Assembly (NCBI RefSeq): GCF_015354575.1
Contig: NZ_JACAFQ010000024.1
Coordinates: 1-64,000, forward strand
DNA length: 64,000 nt
DNA from: Pseudomonas sp. UFMG81
GTDB lineage: Bacteria; Pseudomonadota; Gammaproteobacteria; Pseudomonadales; Pseudomonadaceae
Direction: 5' to 3'
In this document: positions 16,142 through 25,407 of the stretch, piece by piece
Layout: every line of letters begins with the position of its first letter
Position numbering within the stretch: the first letter of the stretch is position 1
The notes under the pieces: model-generated
Told to the model about the DNA's origin: nothing
Databases searched by the model: none
The model's input: the letters and a program-made list of their open reading frames with translations, nothing else
Translations under genes and position numbers: made by a program

Positions 16142-17542
16142 ATGCGCACTCGATTCTCTGGTGTGCTGGCCGTACTGATGCTGTTGCAAGGCGCGCCGGC
16201 CCTGGCCGAAACCCAGGCCCCAGCGGCTGCGCCTGCCACTGCCGATGCCGCGAAAAGCACGGTGTTCAGCCAAGAGCAGTTGGACCAGATGCTCGCCCCC
16301 ATCGCCCTCTACCCCGACCCGCTGCTGGCCCAGGTACTGATGGCCAGCACCTACCCCGGCGAGGTCGCCGAGGCGGTGGCCTGGTCCAAGGCAAACCCCA
16401 ATGCCAAGGGCGACGACGCGGTCAAGCAGGTGGCCGGCCAGCCATGGGACCCGAGCGTGCAGGCGCTGGTGGCGTTCCCGCAGGTGCTGGCGACGCTGGG
16501 CCAGGACCCGGTGTGGGTGCAGCGCCTGGGCGATGCCTTCCTGGCCCAGCCGGACGACCTCATGAACGGCGTACAGCGCCTGCGACGCCAGGCCCAGGCT
16601 GCCGGCAACCTTACGAGCAACCAGTACCAGAACGTCACGGTGCAGGCGGCACCCGCTGCGCCTGCCGCCCAAGCTGCTCCAGCCAGCAGCGGCCAGCCCA
16701 GCCAGACCATCATCATCCAGCCCGCCGACCCACAGACGGTCTACGTGCCCACCTACAACCCCAACACCACCTACGGCACCTGGGCCTACCCGGCTTCACC
16801 CCCGGTCTACTATCCGCCGCCTCCCGCCTACTACCCAGGCCAGGCGCTGGTCGCGGGGCTGGCGTTCGGCACCGGGGTGGCGGTGGTGGCGTCGTTGTGG
16901 GGCGACTGCGACTGGAACGACCATGACGTCGATATCGACGTCAATCGCTACAACAACATCAACCGCAACAACCAGATCACCAACATCAGCAACAACAAAT
17001 GGCAGCACAACCCTGTGCACCGTGACGGCGTGCCTTACCGCGACGCGCGCAACCGCGAGCAGTTCGGCCGCCAGCTGGCCGGTGCGCCCCAGCGTGTCGC
17101 CTACCGTGGCGACGACGCCCAACGTGCCCAGGCGCGGCAGAATGCGCTGAACTCGATGGACCGCCATGGCATCGAACGGCCCGCCGCCAACAACGTGCAG
17201 GCCCGCGAACGAGTACGTGAGGCGCAGAGCGAGCGCGGCGCCCCTGGCCTGGCCCAGCATCGGCAGGAGGCACCGCGAGGCAACCAGGGCGGCCAGCTCA
17301 ACCAGCGCCGCCAGGGCGAGGGCCAGGCCCGCCAGCAACTGGCGCAACGGCAAAGCGCCGGCCACGCCCGCAACAATGCGTTCGACGGGGTGCGCTCACC
17401 CTCGCGCAGCAGCGCCCAGGCCAACCGCGGGCGTACCAGCCAGGCCTTCGCCCAGCGCGGCAACAGCCCGCGCGCGATGGGCCAGCAGGTGTCCCGACCC
17501 AGCGGCTTCGCCGGGCGTCAACGGGGAGGGGGACGGCGATGA
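16142..17542 (+). CDS. DUF3300 family periplasmic protein
   Basis: The 466-residue exported protein has a signal peptide (LAVLMLLQGAPALAE). Its DUF3300 domain follows with LDQMLAPIALYPDPLLAQVL and VYVPTYNPNTTYGTW. The C-terminal 200 residues are low-complexity, rich in Gln, Arg, Asn and Gly, and probably disordered. The ATG at 16142 follows GGGAGGTGTGT. Its last codon overlaps the start of the DUF2950 gene (ATGA). DUF3300 and DUF2950 genes often travel together, but the function is unknown; an envelope-associated role is inferred from the signal peptide. Confidence 0.88.
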   Translation: MRTRFSGVLAVLMLLQGAPALAETQAPAAAPATADAAKSTVFSQEQLDQMLAPIALYPDPLLAQVLMASTYPGEVAEAVAWSKANPNAKGDDAVKQVAGQPWDPSVQALVAFPQVLATLGQDPVWVQRLGDAFLAQPDDLMNGVQRLRRQAQAAGNLTSNQYQNVTVQAAPAAPAAQAAPASSGQPSQTIIIQPADPQTVYVPTYNPNTTYGTWAYPASPPVYYPPPPAYYPGQALVAGLAFGTGVAVVASLWGDCDWNDHDVDIDVNRYNNINRNNQITNISNNKWQHNPVHRDGVPYRDARNREQFGRQLAGAPQRVAYRGDDAQRAQARQNALNSMDRHGIERPAANNVQARERVREAQSERGAPGLAQHRQEAPRGNQGGQLNQRRQGEGQARQQLAQRQSAGHARNNAFDGVRSPSRSSAQANRGRTSQAFAQRGNSPRAMGQQVSRPSGFAGRQRGGGRR

Positions 17543-18429
17543 GCAGGTTCAACGCAACGGCCGGGTGGCTGGCCTTGTGCCTGGCATGGCCAGGGCTGGC
17601 GATGGCCCAGGAAATGTTCGCCACCCCGGAGAAGGCCGTGGCCGCCTTCGTCGAGGCCCTGGGTGTACAACCGCCCGACGAGGCCCGCTTCGGCCAGTTG
17701 CTGGGCGAGGACTGGCGCACCTACATCCCCCGGGGCGGCGTGCAGCGCCGCGACGTCGACACCTTCCTCGAACAGTACCGGGCCCAGCATCGAATCGAGC
17801 GCAAAGGCCAGCACTCGGCGGTGCTGGCCGTGGGCAGCGCGCACTGGACCCTGCCCATCCCCCTGACCCACGGCGCCAACGGCTGGCACTTCGACCTCAA
17901 GGCCGGCAGCGCCGAGATCCGTGCCCGGCGCATCGGCCGCGACGAGCTGGCGGTGCTGCAATCGATGCTGGCCTACCACGATGCGCAGATGGAGTACGCA
18001 AGCCAAGACCGCAACGGCAATGGCGCGCTGGAATATGCGCGCAAGATCTTCAGCACCCCCGGCCAGCACGACGGCCTGTACTGGGCCGATGAAAGCGATG
18101 GCCAGGTCAGCCCACTGGGCCCGCTGTTCGGCCAGGAGAAAGCCGGCGACGACTGGTACGGCTACCACTTCCGCATCCTCGAAGCCCAGGGCCCCTCGGC
18201 GCCGGGCGGTGCCTACGACTACCTGATCGGCGGGCGCATGACCCGTGGCTTCGCCCTGGTCGCCTGGCCGGCCCGCTACGACGACAGTGGCGTGATGAGT
18301 TTCATGATCAGCCACGACGGTGAGGTCTTCGAAAAGGACCTTGGTCCCGAGGGCGAGCAGGTGGCGCGGGCGATGCAACGCTTCGACCCGGACAGCAGCT
18401 GGGAGTCGGTGGCGGTAGGCGACCAATAG
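17539..18429 (+). CDS. DUF2950 family exported protein
   Basis: The 296-residue protein has an N-terminal signal peptide (LALCLAWPGLAMAQE) and the DUF2950 pattern: FATPEKAVAAFVEAL near the start, then ALEYARKIFSTPGQHDGLYW and GAYDYLIGGRMTRGFALVAWP. It overlaps the DUF3300 stop by 4 bp and must be made with it. No catalytic motif is recognised. It is probably a periplasmic partner of the DUF3300 protein. Confidence 0.88.
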   Translation: MSRFNATAGWLALCLAWPGLAMAQEMFATPEKAVAAFVEALGVQPPDEARFGQLLGEDWRTYIPRGGVQRRDVDTFLEQYRAQHRIERKGQHSAVLAVGSAHWTLPIPLTHGANGWHFDLKAGSAEIRARRIGRDELAVLQSMLAYHDAQMEYASQDRNGNGALEYARKIFSTPGQHDGLYWADESDGQVSPLGPLFGQEKAGDDWYGYHFRILEAQGPSAPGGAYDYLIGGRMTRGFALVAWPARYDDSGVMSFMISHDGEVFEKDLGPEGEQVARAMQRFDPDSSWESVAVGDQ

Positions 18430-18465
18430 CCGGGTGGGTGAGCGAGCGGTAAGGGGAGGGCAAAG

Positions 18466-20211
18466 ATGCCAAACGACGGCAGCCTGTTGCAGGCGACGGT
18501 GGTTTTCCTGTTGGCGGTGGTGGTGCTGGTGCCATTGGCCCAGCGCTTGAAGCTGGGCGCGGTGCCCGGTTACCTGCTGGCCGGCATCCTCATCGGCCCC
18601 TCGGTGCTGGGGTTGATCGACAACCCGCACAACGTGGCGCGGCTGTCGGAGATGGGCGTGGTGATGCTGTTGTTCGTCATCGGCCTGGAGCTGTCGCCGC
18701 AGCGGCTGTGGACCATGCGCCGGGCGCTGTTCGGGGTGGGTTCGCTGCAGGTGGGGTTGACCGCCCTGGTACTGGGGCTGCTGGCCTGGTGGCTGTTCGG
18801 CCAGCCCCCCGCGACCGCTGCGGTGCTGGGCCTGGGCCTGGCGTTGTCGTCCACCGCCTTCGGCCTGCAAGTGCTGGCCGAGCGCAATGAACTGGGCAAG
18901 CCCCATGGTCGCCTGGCGGTGGCCATCCTGCTGTTCCAGGACATCGCCGCCATCCCCCTGATCGCCCTGGTGCCGTTGCTCGGCGGCAGCGTCAGCAATG
19001 CCGACGAAGGCGGTTGGCCGCTGCTGGCGGTGGTGCTGGGGATCGGCGTGGTGGTGATCGCCGGGCGCTATCTGCTGCGCCCGGTGTTCCGCTGGACCGT
19101 GGGTTCGGGGCTGCACGAACTGTCCACCGCCACCGCGTTGTTCCTGGTGCTGGGTACGGCCTGGGTGATGGAGCATGTTGGCGTGTCGATGGCGCTGGGG
19201 GCGTTTCTGGCAGGCGTGTTGATGGCCGAATCGGAGTTTCGTCACGAGCTGGAGTCGCAGATCGAACCGCTCAAGGGCCTGTTGCTGGGGCTGTTCTTCG
19301 TCGGGGTGGGCATGACTGCCGACCTGCGCCTGCTGGCCAGCATGCCCTTGCAGGTGGCGGGGCTGACGCTGCTGCTGGTGGCGGTCAAGCTGCCGCTGCT
19401 GTGGGGCATCGGCCGTCTGTTCGGTGGCCTCGACCGGCCCCAGGCACTGTGCCTGGCAGTGGTGCTGGCCTCGGGCGGCGAGTTCGCCTTCGTGGTGTTC
19501 AAGCTGGGGCTGCAATACCGGGTGCTGGCGCCGCAGGTCCACGACCTGCTGGTGTTGGCGATCACCCTGTCGATGGCATTGGTGCCGCTGGTGATGATGG
19601 CCCTGGCCCGTCAGTTGCGCCCGAGCGCTGTCGTTACCCCGCCAGCATCGTCACCGCCACTGGAGGACACCCCGCAGGTGGTGATCGCCGGCTTCGGCCG
19701 ATTGGGCCGCGCTGTCGCCCGCATGCTGCATGCCGAAGGGGTACGCGTGGTGGCCCTGGATGCCTCGGTCGAAGCCTTGGCGCGCAAGGCCAGGCCCCGT
19801 GGCGATGGCCCGACGGTGTACTACGGCGACCCGTCGCGCTCGGAGATCCTGCGCGCCGCCAAGGTCGAGCAGGCGGCGCTGGTGATCGTTGCCGCGGACG
19901 ATGCACAAGCCAACCAGAAGACCGTCGATGTGCTCACCCAACTGTTCCCCAAGGTGCAGGTGATCGCCGCCGCGCGCGATCACAAGGATGTCCTGCGCCT
20001 GCTCGACCAGGGCGTGAGCCCGGTGCGCGAGACCTTTCATTCCAGCCTGGAAATGGCCCGCCGCGCGTTCATCGCCCTTGGCCACAGCGAGGCCCAGGCG
20101 GCCGCCTGGGTGCAGCGCTATCGGCAGCAGGACGAGCAGTGGCTGCTGGCGCGTCATCGCCAAGGTGGCGCCTTGGATGAGGACGGGCTGCCCGCCGGTG
20201 AGCGGCACTAG
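18466..20211 (+). CDS. CPA2-family monovalent cation:proton antiporter with TrkA-N domain
   Basis: The 581-residue protein resembles KefB/KefC/YbaL. Residues 1-380 hold about 12 membrane segments, with GAVPGYLLAGILIGPSVLG near the N-terminus, GLALSSTAFGLQVL and FQDIAAIPL in the core, and SMALGAFLAGVLMAESEF. Residues about 400-520 form an RCK/TrkA-N nucleotide-binding domain (VVIAGFGRLGRAVARML). It probably moves K+ or Na+ against H+ under control of a bound nucleotide or thiol. A GGGGAGGGCAAAG sequence precedes the ATG. It stands 37 bp before the AI-2E-family gene. Confidence 0.92.
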   Translation: MPNDGSLLQATVVFLLAVVVLVPLAQRLKLGAVPGYLLAGILIGPSVLGLIDNPHNVARLSEMGVVMLLFVIGLELSPQRLWTMRRALFGVGSLQVGLTALVLGLLAWWLFGQPPATAAVLGLGLALSSTAFGLQVLAERNELGKPHGRLAVAILLFQDIAAIPLIALVPLLGGSVSNADEGGWPLLAVVLGIGVVVIAGRYLLRPVFRWTVGSGLHELSTATALFLVLGTAWVMEHVGVSMALGAFLAGVLMAESEFRHELESQIEPLKGLLLGLFFVGVGMTADLRLLASMPLQVAGLTLLLVAVKLPLLWGIGRLFGGLDRPQALCLAVVLASGGEFAFVVFKLGLQYRVLAPQVHDLLVLAITLSMALVPLVMMALARQLRPSAVVTPPASSPPLEDTPQVVIAGFGRLGRAVARMLHAEGVRVVALDASVEALARKARPRGDGPTVYYGDPSRSEILRAAKVEQAALVIVAADDAQANQKTVDVLTQLFPKVQVIAAARDHKDVLRLLDQGVSPVRETFHSSLEMARRAFIALGHSEAQAAAWVQRYRQQDEQWLLARHRQGGALDEDGLPAGERH

Positions 20212-20247
20212 GGCGCCTGCAAGCGAACTTCGACCTGGAGGTGAACC

Positions 20248-21345
20248 ATGCAGCCGAGTTTCAAACTGGACAGTGCCCTGTCGCGAGGGCTGCTCGACGT
20301 ACTGATCAAGGCGGGGCTGGTGGCGGCCTTGGTGCTGTTCGCCTACCGCGTGTTCCAGCCGTTTCTCAACCTGATGCTCTGGGCGGTGATCCTGGCGGTC
20401 ACCCTGTACCCCTTGCATGGGCGGATCAAGCGCCTGGTGGGGCTGCGTGACGGCTATGCCGCGACACTGGTGGTGCTGCTGGTGTTGTTGGTGCTGCTGG
20501 TGCCGATCTACCTGGTGGTGGCGTCGATCATTGCGTCGGTGGACAGCCTGGCGACGCTGGTCAAGAGCGGTGCCTGGCACGTGCCGCCACCACCGGACAC
20601 GGTGGCCGGCTGGCCGTTGATCGGGCCACAACTGCACGCCCTGTGGCAAGCGGCGTCCGAGAGCCTGAGCAGCGTGCTCGGCAACCAGGCCGCGCACCTC
20701 AAGGGCGCGGGGCTTGCGGTGCTGGGGGCTGCGGCCAGCGCGGGTGCGGCGTTCTTGATGTTCATCGGTGCGATCATCATCGGCGGGGTGATCATGGCCT
20801 TCGGCGAGAACGGCCAGCGGGCGGCGCAGCGCATCGCCATCCGGGTGTCCGGCGAGGCGCGCGGCAAGCCCATCGCCCAGCTGTGCACGGCGACGATTCG
20901 CGCAGTGGCCCAGGGGGTGATCGGTATCGCTTTCATCCAGATGCTGCTGATCGGTGTCGGCTTCGTGGTCAAGGGCGTGCCCGGCGCCGGCATGCTGGCG
21001 ATCCTCATCCTCATGCTGGGCATCGCCCAGGCGCCGGCGACCCTGGTTACCCTGCCGGTGATCGCCTACGTGTTCTACAGCGAAGGCTTCACCGCCATGA
21101 CCATCCTGTTCGCCGTCTACACCTTCGTCGCCGGCCTTGCCGACAACGTGCTCAAGCCGCTGTTGCTGGGGCGCGGGGTGGATGTGCCGATGCCGGTGGT
21201 GCTGATCGGCGCCCTGGGCGGGATGGTGGTGCAGGGCATCATCGGCTTGTTCCTCGGGCCGGTGATCCTGGCGGTGACCTACAACCTGTTCTGGCAGTGG
21301 GTCGACCAGCAGGTGCCGACGCCACCCGACGAGCCTGCGGCGTGA
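20248..21345 (+). CDS. AI-2E family transporter
   Basis: The 365-residue inner-membrane protein belongs to the AI-2 exporter (PF01594) family, now thought to include Na+/H+ antiporters as well as permeases. About eight hydrophobic segments are visible. The conserved C-terminal block includes ADNVLKPLLLGRG and GALGGMVVQGIIGLFLGPV. The ATG at 20248 follows CTGGAGGTGAACC. It lies 13 bp before the outer-membrane efflux lipoprotein, so it may be cotranscribed with the efflux operon. The substrate is not predictable. Confidence 0.9.
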   Translation: MQPSFKLDSALSRGLLDVLIKAGLVAALVLFAYRVFQPFLNLMLWAVILAVTLYPLHGRIKRLVGLRDGYAATLVVLLVLLVLLVPIYLVVASIIASVDSLATLVKSGAWHVPPPPDTVAGWPLIGPQLHALWQAASESLSSVLGNQAAHLKGAGLAVLGAAASAGAAFLMFIGAIIIGGVIMAFGENGQRAAQRIAIRVSGEARGKPIAQLCTATIRAVAQGVIGIAFIQMLLIGVGFVVKGVPGAGMLAILILMLGIAQAPATLVTLPVIAYVFYSEGFTAMTILFAVYTFVAGLADNVLKPLLLGRGVDVPMPVVLIGALGGMVVQGIIGLFLGPVILAVTYNLFWQWVDQQVPTPPDEPAA

Positions 21346-21358
21346 GCCCGGGTTCGCA

Positions 21359-22852
21359 ATGTCTGGGCTCCTGCACGGCAGCGCGCTGAGCTTGCTGGCG
21401 ATGCTGGCGGGGTGTGTCCAGGTCGGGCCGGACTTCACCCCCCCGCAGGATCCGTGGCTCGCGCACTGGGGCACGCCGCTGCTGGCCCAGGCCACCGGCC
21501 CTGGCGGTGACCTGCGCCAGTGGTGGGCGGTGTTCGCCGACCCGACCCTCGACGCGTTGATCGCCGAAGCCGACGCGCACAACGGCAACCTGCAGGTGGC
21601 CGGCCTGCGCATCGCCGAGGCACGGGCGCAGCTGGCCATCGTACGCACCGGGCGCTACCCGCAGTTGCAGCAGGTGCGTGCCCAGAGCCTGTACCTCAAG
21701 CAAGACCAGTCCGGCAGCGCGACAGCCCGTGATGTGGAGCTCTGGCAATCGAGCCTGGGTTTCGATATTGCCTGGGAGATCGATTTCTGGGGCCGCTTCA
21801 GCCGCGCCATCGAGTCGGCCGATGCTGCGTACTTCGCCTCCCGCGCCAACTACGCCGATGCCCTGGTGCTGCTGCGCGCGCAGGTGGCCGACAGCTACTT
21901 CGCCCTGCGCACCACCGAGGCGCGGCTGGACATCGCCCGCGACAACGCCCGGCGCCAGGCCCGCAGCCTGCAAATCACCGAGCGGCTGTTTCGCCACGGC
22001 GAGAACGACGAGCTGGACTGGCAGCAGGCGCGCAGCCAACTGCTGGCCACCGAGGCCACTATCCCGGAGCTTGAAAACCAGCTCAACGCCCTGCGCAATG
22101 TGCTCTGTTCGCTGCTCGGCCGCCCGCCGGGCCCGTTGCCGGAACTGGCCGCAGGCCATGGCCGGTTGCCGTTGCCGGACCGCGCCGTGTTGCAGGCGGT
22201 GCCGGCCGAACTGCTGCGCCGGCGCCCGGATATCCGCGCCGCCGAGCAGGCGGTGGCGGCGCAGTCGGCGTTGGTTGGGGTGGCCGAGGCCGACCTGTAC
22301 CCGCAGCTGAGCCTGCTGGGCAGCATCGGCTGGAGCCTGGTGTCGGGCAGCCACCTGCCCGACAGTTTCGATATCGCCGCAGGCCCGGGGTTGATCTGGA
22401 ACCCGTTCGACTATGGTCGGCGCAAGAACGCGGTGCGGGTCGAGGATGTCCGTTTGCAGCAGTTGATCACCCTCTACCACCAGCAGGTGCGCGAGGCCGC
22501 GCGCGAGGCCGACGACGCCGCCAGTGCGCTGGTGCGGGCGTTGCAGAGCGCGGCCATCCGCGACCGCGCCGCGGCGGCGGCCACCCGCTCGCTGGACCTG
22601 GCCAGCACCCAGTACCGTGAGGGGTTCGCCGACTTCCAGCGGGTGCTCGATGCCCAGCAACTGCTGTTGCAACAGCAGGATGGCTACCTGGTCAGCCGTG
22701 GCAACGCGGTGGGCAGCCTGGTGGCGCTGTACAAGGCCCTCGGTGGTGGCTGGGCGCGTCAGGCACCGGTGATCGACGCGCCGACCCGCCGGCAGATGGA
22801 GCAGCGCAGCGACTGGGGCGAGTTGCTCGACGAACGAGGTGCAGCCCAATGA
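21359..22852 (+). CDS. Outer-membrane efflux lipoprotein (NodT/OprM family)
   Basis: The 497-residue outer-membrane factor of a tripartite efflux pump forms the channel through the outer membrane. It has a lipoprotein signal ending in LAMLAGC and the QVGPDFTPP motif typical of NodT-family proteins. Two repeats of the outer-membrane-efflux domain follow, with AELLRRRPDIRAAEQ at the start of the second. Its stop overlaps the HlyD-like gene (ATGA). With the next two genes it makes a complete AaeAB-like pump. Confidence 0.93.
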   Translation: MSGLLHGSALSLLAMLAGCVQVGPDFTPPQDPWLAHWGTPLLAQATGPGGDLRQWWAVFADPTLDALIAEADAHNGNLQVAGLRIAEARAQLAIVRTGRYPQLQQVRAQSLYLKQDQSGSATARDVELWQSSLGFDIAWEIDFWGRFSRAIESADAAYFASRANYADALVLLRAQVADSYFALRTTEARLDIARDNARRQARSLQITERLFRHGENDELDWQQARSQLLATEATIPELENQLNALRNVLCSLLGRPPGPLPELAAGHGRLPLPDRAVLQAVPAELLRRRPDIRAAEQAVAAQSALVGVAEADLYPQLSLLGSIGWSLVSGSHLPDSFDIAAGPGLIWNPFDYGRRKNAVRVEDVRLQQLITLYHQQVREAAREADDAASALVRALQSAAIRDRAAAAATRSLDLASTQYREGFADFQRVLDAQQLLLQQQDGYLVSRGNAVGSLVALYKALGGGWARQAPVIDAPTRRQMEQRSDWGELLDERGAAQ

Positions 22853-23922
22853 GCGATACCCCCGACCGCAGCATGCGCTGGGTCCTGCTGCTGATCGTGG
22901 TCAGCCTGTCGTGGTACCTGCTGGCCGATCGCTTCACCCCCTATACCCAACAAGCGCGGTTGCAGGCCTACGTGGTGCCGGTGAGCGCCGAGGTGGCCGG
23001 GCAGGTGCAACGGGTGGCGGTGGGTAACAACCAGGAGGTCAGGCGCGGTGAGTTGCTGTTCGAGCTGGACCCGGCGCAGTACCGCATCGCGTTAGCCCGG
23101 GCCGAGGCCGACTTCGACGCGGCGCGGCGCCAGGTCGGCGCCCACAGCGCCGGCATCGAGTCGGCCCAGGCCTCGCTCGCGGCGGCCCAGGCCAACGAGC
23201 GCAAGGCGCGCCAGGACGCCGAGCGCTTGCGCCGGCTGTACCAGGAAGACCCGGGTACGGTGTCGGTGCGCCGCCTGGAAGGTGCCCAGGCCAGCGCCGA
23301 GCAGGCCCGCAGCCAGGTGGCCGCGGCGCGCGCCGAAGTCGCGCGGGCCCGGGAGCAGGAGGGCGGCAGCAGCGACGACAACGCGCAACTGCGCAGCGCC
23401 GCCGCCAACCTGGAAAAGGCCCGGCTCGACCTGGCCCGCACCCAGGTGCGCGCCGACTCAGAGGGGCGCATCACCGACCTGCGGGTGGACGTGGGGCACT
23501 ATGTCGGTGCCGGCAGCCCGTTGATGACCCTGGTGGCCACCCACGACCTGTGGATCAGCGCCGACATGACCGAGAACAACCTCGGCCGCCTGCGCAGCGG
23601 CACACCGGTGCTGGTGGTGCTCGACAGCCTGCCGGGGCAGGTGTTGCGCGGCCGTATTCGCAGCATCGGCCAGGGCGTCAGCGTAGGCCAGGCGCCGCCG
23701 CCAGGGCAGTTGCCGACGGTGCAGAACAGCCGCGAGTGGCTGCGCTCGGCGCAGCGTTTCCCGGTGATTGTCGGGCTCGATGCGGAACAAGGGCTGGATG
23801 CCACCCAACTGCGTGTCGGTGGCCAGGCCGAAGTCATGGCGCTACCGGGCGAGGGCAATCCGCTGAACCTGCTGGGGAGGTTGTTCATGTTCTGCATGAG
23901 CTGGATGTCGTATGCCTACTGA
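22849..23922 (+). CDS. HlyD-family membrane fusion protein of efflux pump
   Basis: The 357-residue periplasmic adaptor has one N-terminal membrane anchor (WVLLLIVVSLSWYLLADRF). A lipoyl-type segment follows (VVPVSAEVAGQVQRVAVGNN), then a long coiled-coil hairpin, then a second lipoyl half (VRADSEGRITDLRVDVGHYV). It links the inner-membrane protein to the NodT-type channel. It overlaps the preceding gene by 4 bp and the following one by 11 bp. Confidence 0.92.
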   Translation: MSDTPDRSMRWVLLLIVVSLSWYLLADRFTPYTQQARLQAYVVPVSAEVAGQVQRVAVGNNQEVRRGELLFELDPAQYRIALARAEADFDAARRQVGAHSAGIESAQASLAAAQANERKARQDAERLRRLYQEDPGTVSVRRLEGAQASAEQARSQVAAARAEVARAREQEGGSSDDNAQLRSAAANLEKARLDLARTQVRADSEGRITDLRVDVGHYVGAGSPLMTLVATHDLWISADMTENNLGRLRSGTPVLVVLDSLPGQVLRGRIRSIGQGVSVGQAPPPGQLPTVQNSREWLRSAQRFPVIVGLDAEQGLDATQLRVGGQAEVMALPGEGNPLNLLGRLFMFCMSWMSYAY

Positions 23923-24922
23923 GTGGCAGCGCCGCCGTGCGTTGCGCTTGGCCTGGGGTGCGGCGCTGAGCCTGGCGGTGAGTTTCGGCAGCGGCCTGCC
24001 GGTGCCGGTGCTGGCGCCAGTGTTGTGCGTGCTGCTGCTGGCCATGCGCAACCAGGCGTTGCCACTGCGCATGGCACCGGTGCTGGCGTTGCTGGTGTTG
24101 ATCAGCTGTGGCAGCGGCCTGCTGCTGATTCCGGTTTTGCGCCATGCGCCGTTAACTGGTGTGCTGCTGGTGGCGGTCGGTTTGTTCCTGGTGTTCCGCT
24201 GGGCGCTGCGTGGCGGCAACGGCTTGCTGGCCAACCTGTTGGTGATCGGCCTGACCCTGATCGCCGCCGCCGGCACCAGCGATTTCACCCTGGCGCTCTC
24301 GGTGGTCGAGGCCATGGCCAAGGGCATGCTGCTGGCGGTGCTGTGCACCCTGGTGGCCCATGCGCTGTTCCCGGAGCCAGCGGATGCGCCGGCCGCACCG
24401 GTCGCGGCCAGGCCCGACGCCTTCGATGCCGGCTGGGTCGCCCTGCGCGCCACGCTGATCGTCATGCCGGCGTTCCTGCTGGCGCTGATCGCCCCGGATC
24501 GCTTCATGCCGTTGATCATGAAGTCGGTCAGCCTGGGCCAGCAGGCCGGTGAAACCGATGCCCGCCAGGCCGCCCGCGAGCTGGTGGGCTCGACCTTGCT
24601 GGCCGGGGTGCTGGCGATCCTGGTGTGGGGCGCGCTGAGCCTGTTCGTGCACCTGTGGATGTTGTTTCTGTGGGTGCTGCTGGCCGCCTTGTGGCAGGCG
24701 CGGCTCCTGCAACGGCTGGTGGCGAGCCGGCATGGCCCGGCGTTCTGGGTCAGCTGCCTGACCACGATGCTGATCCTGCTGGGGCAGTCGGTGCAGGACA
24801 GCGTGGCCGGGCAAGACGTGTATCGAGCGTTTGCCGTGCGCATGGTGCTGTTCCTGGCGGTGTCGCTGTATGCCAGCGCCATGCTGGTGTGGATCGACCG
24901 GCGTCGGGCCGTGCCGGGTTAG
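23912..24922 (+). CDS. DUF2955 inner-membrane efflux protein (AaeB/FUSC-like)
   Basis: The 336-residue protein has two groups of hydrophobic segments separated by a soluble stretch, the layout of fusaric-acid/aromatic-acid exporter (FUSC-like) proteins. DUF2955 proteins are usually found beside HlyD adaptors, as here. It probably exports a small organic acid or aromatic compound. The ATG at 23912 lies inside the end of the HlyD gene. After its stop comes about 140 bp with a degenerate REP-like hairpin and no gene. Confidence 0.85.
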   Translation: MPTEWQRRRALRLAWGAALSLAVSFGSGLPVPVLAPVLCVLLLAMRNQALPLRMAPVLALLVLISCGSGLLLIPVLRHAPLTGVLLVAVGLFLVFRWALRGGNGLLANLLVIGLTLIAAAGTSDFTLALSVVEAMAKGMLLAVLCTLVAHALFPEPADAPAAPVAARPDAFDAGWVALRATLIVMPAFLLALIAPDRFMPLIMKSVSLGQQAGETDARQAARELVGSTLLAGVLAILVWGALSLFVHLWMLFLWVLLAALWQARLLQRLVASRHGPAFWVSCLTTMLILLGQSVQDSVAGQDVYRAFAVRMVLFLAVSLYASAMLVWIDRRRAVPG

Positions 24923-25066
24923 TGCGCGATACGTGGGCGAAGGTCGCTCGTGGAGCGCGTGGGCGCAACTGTCTTGCTCACAATTCAAAGACCTGGCGCG
25001 ATCCCTGTGGGAGCGGCGGTTCGCCGCTGCGACTTGCCCGCGAACACGGGCGCAGCCCGTGCCAGG

Positions 25067-25309
25067 TTAGCCGCGATTGCCCGCAGCAGCGCCGGCCACC
25101 TCCGTGACCACCTGCTCCTGGCCCGCGCGCAGCACAGCCAGCCTGCGCTGCTCGTACTCCGCCTGGCTCAGCCCCTGGCGTTGCAGTGCTTCGAGCTGCA
25201 ACTGGCGGGTTTCTTCGGCGGTGTACGGGCGCAGCTCGGGGTGGTTGGCACAGCCGCCAAGCACGGCGAGGGCAACGGCGGCGAGCAGCAGGCGGGAGAG
25301 AGTATTCAT
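25067..25309 (-). CDS. Small lipoprotein of unknown function
   Basis: The 80-residue lipoprotein has a signal peptide with lipobox LGGC, followed by a Glu/Gln-rich, probably helical segment (ETRQLQLEALQRQGLSQAEYE). The start at 25309 gives a proper lipoprotein signal. No enzyme motif is seen. It stands alone between the efflux operon and the YoaK-like gene. Confidence 0.75.
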   Translation of the reverse strand: MNTLSRLLLAAVALAVLGGCANHPELRPYTAEETRQLQLEALQRQGLSQAEYEQRRLAVLRAGQEQVVTEVAGAAAGNRG

Positions 25310-25380
25310 GGGGGCGTTCCGTCATCCGGGGGCGATGGTGCAAGGTTATGGCGCTCATCGGACGCGGAGAAATTGCCACG

Positions 25381-25399
25381 CTCGATAGTGACTATCGAG
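25381..25399. promoter_or_regulatory. Perfect 9+1+9 palindrome
   Basis: CTCGATAGT and its reverse complement flank a single G. It lies downstream of the YoaK-like stop and 72 bp upstream of the small lipoprotein start. There is no T-run after it on the transcribed strand, so an operator is as likely as a transcription end. Confidence 0.4.
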
Positions 25400-25407
25400 G
25401 CGCTTTG

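Noticed and set aside
24923..25066. REP pair after the DUF2955 gene
   Set aside because: Only degenerate REP-like pieces are seen, too weak to list as a separate element.
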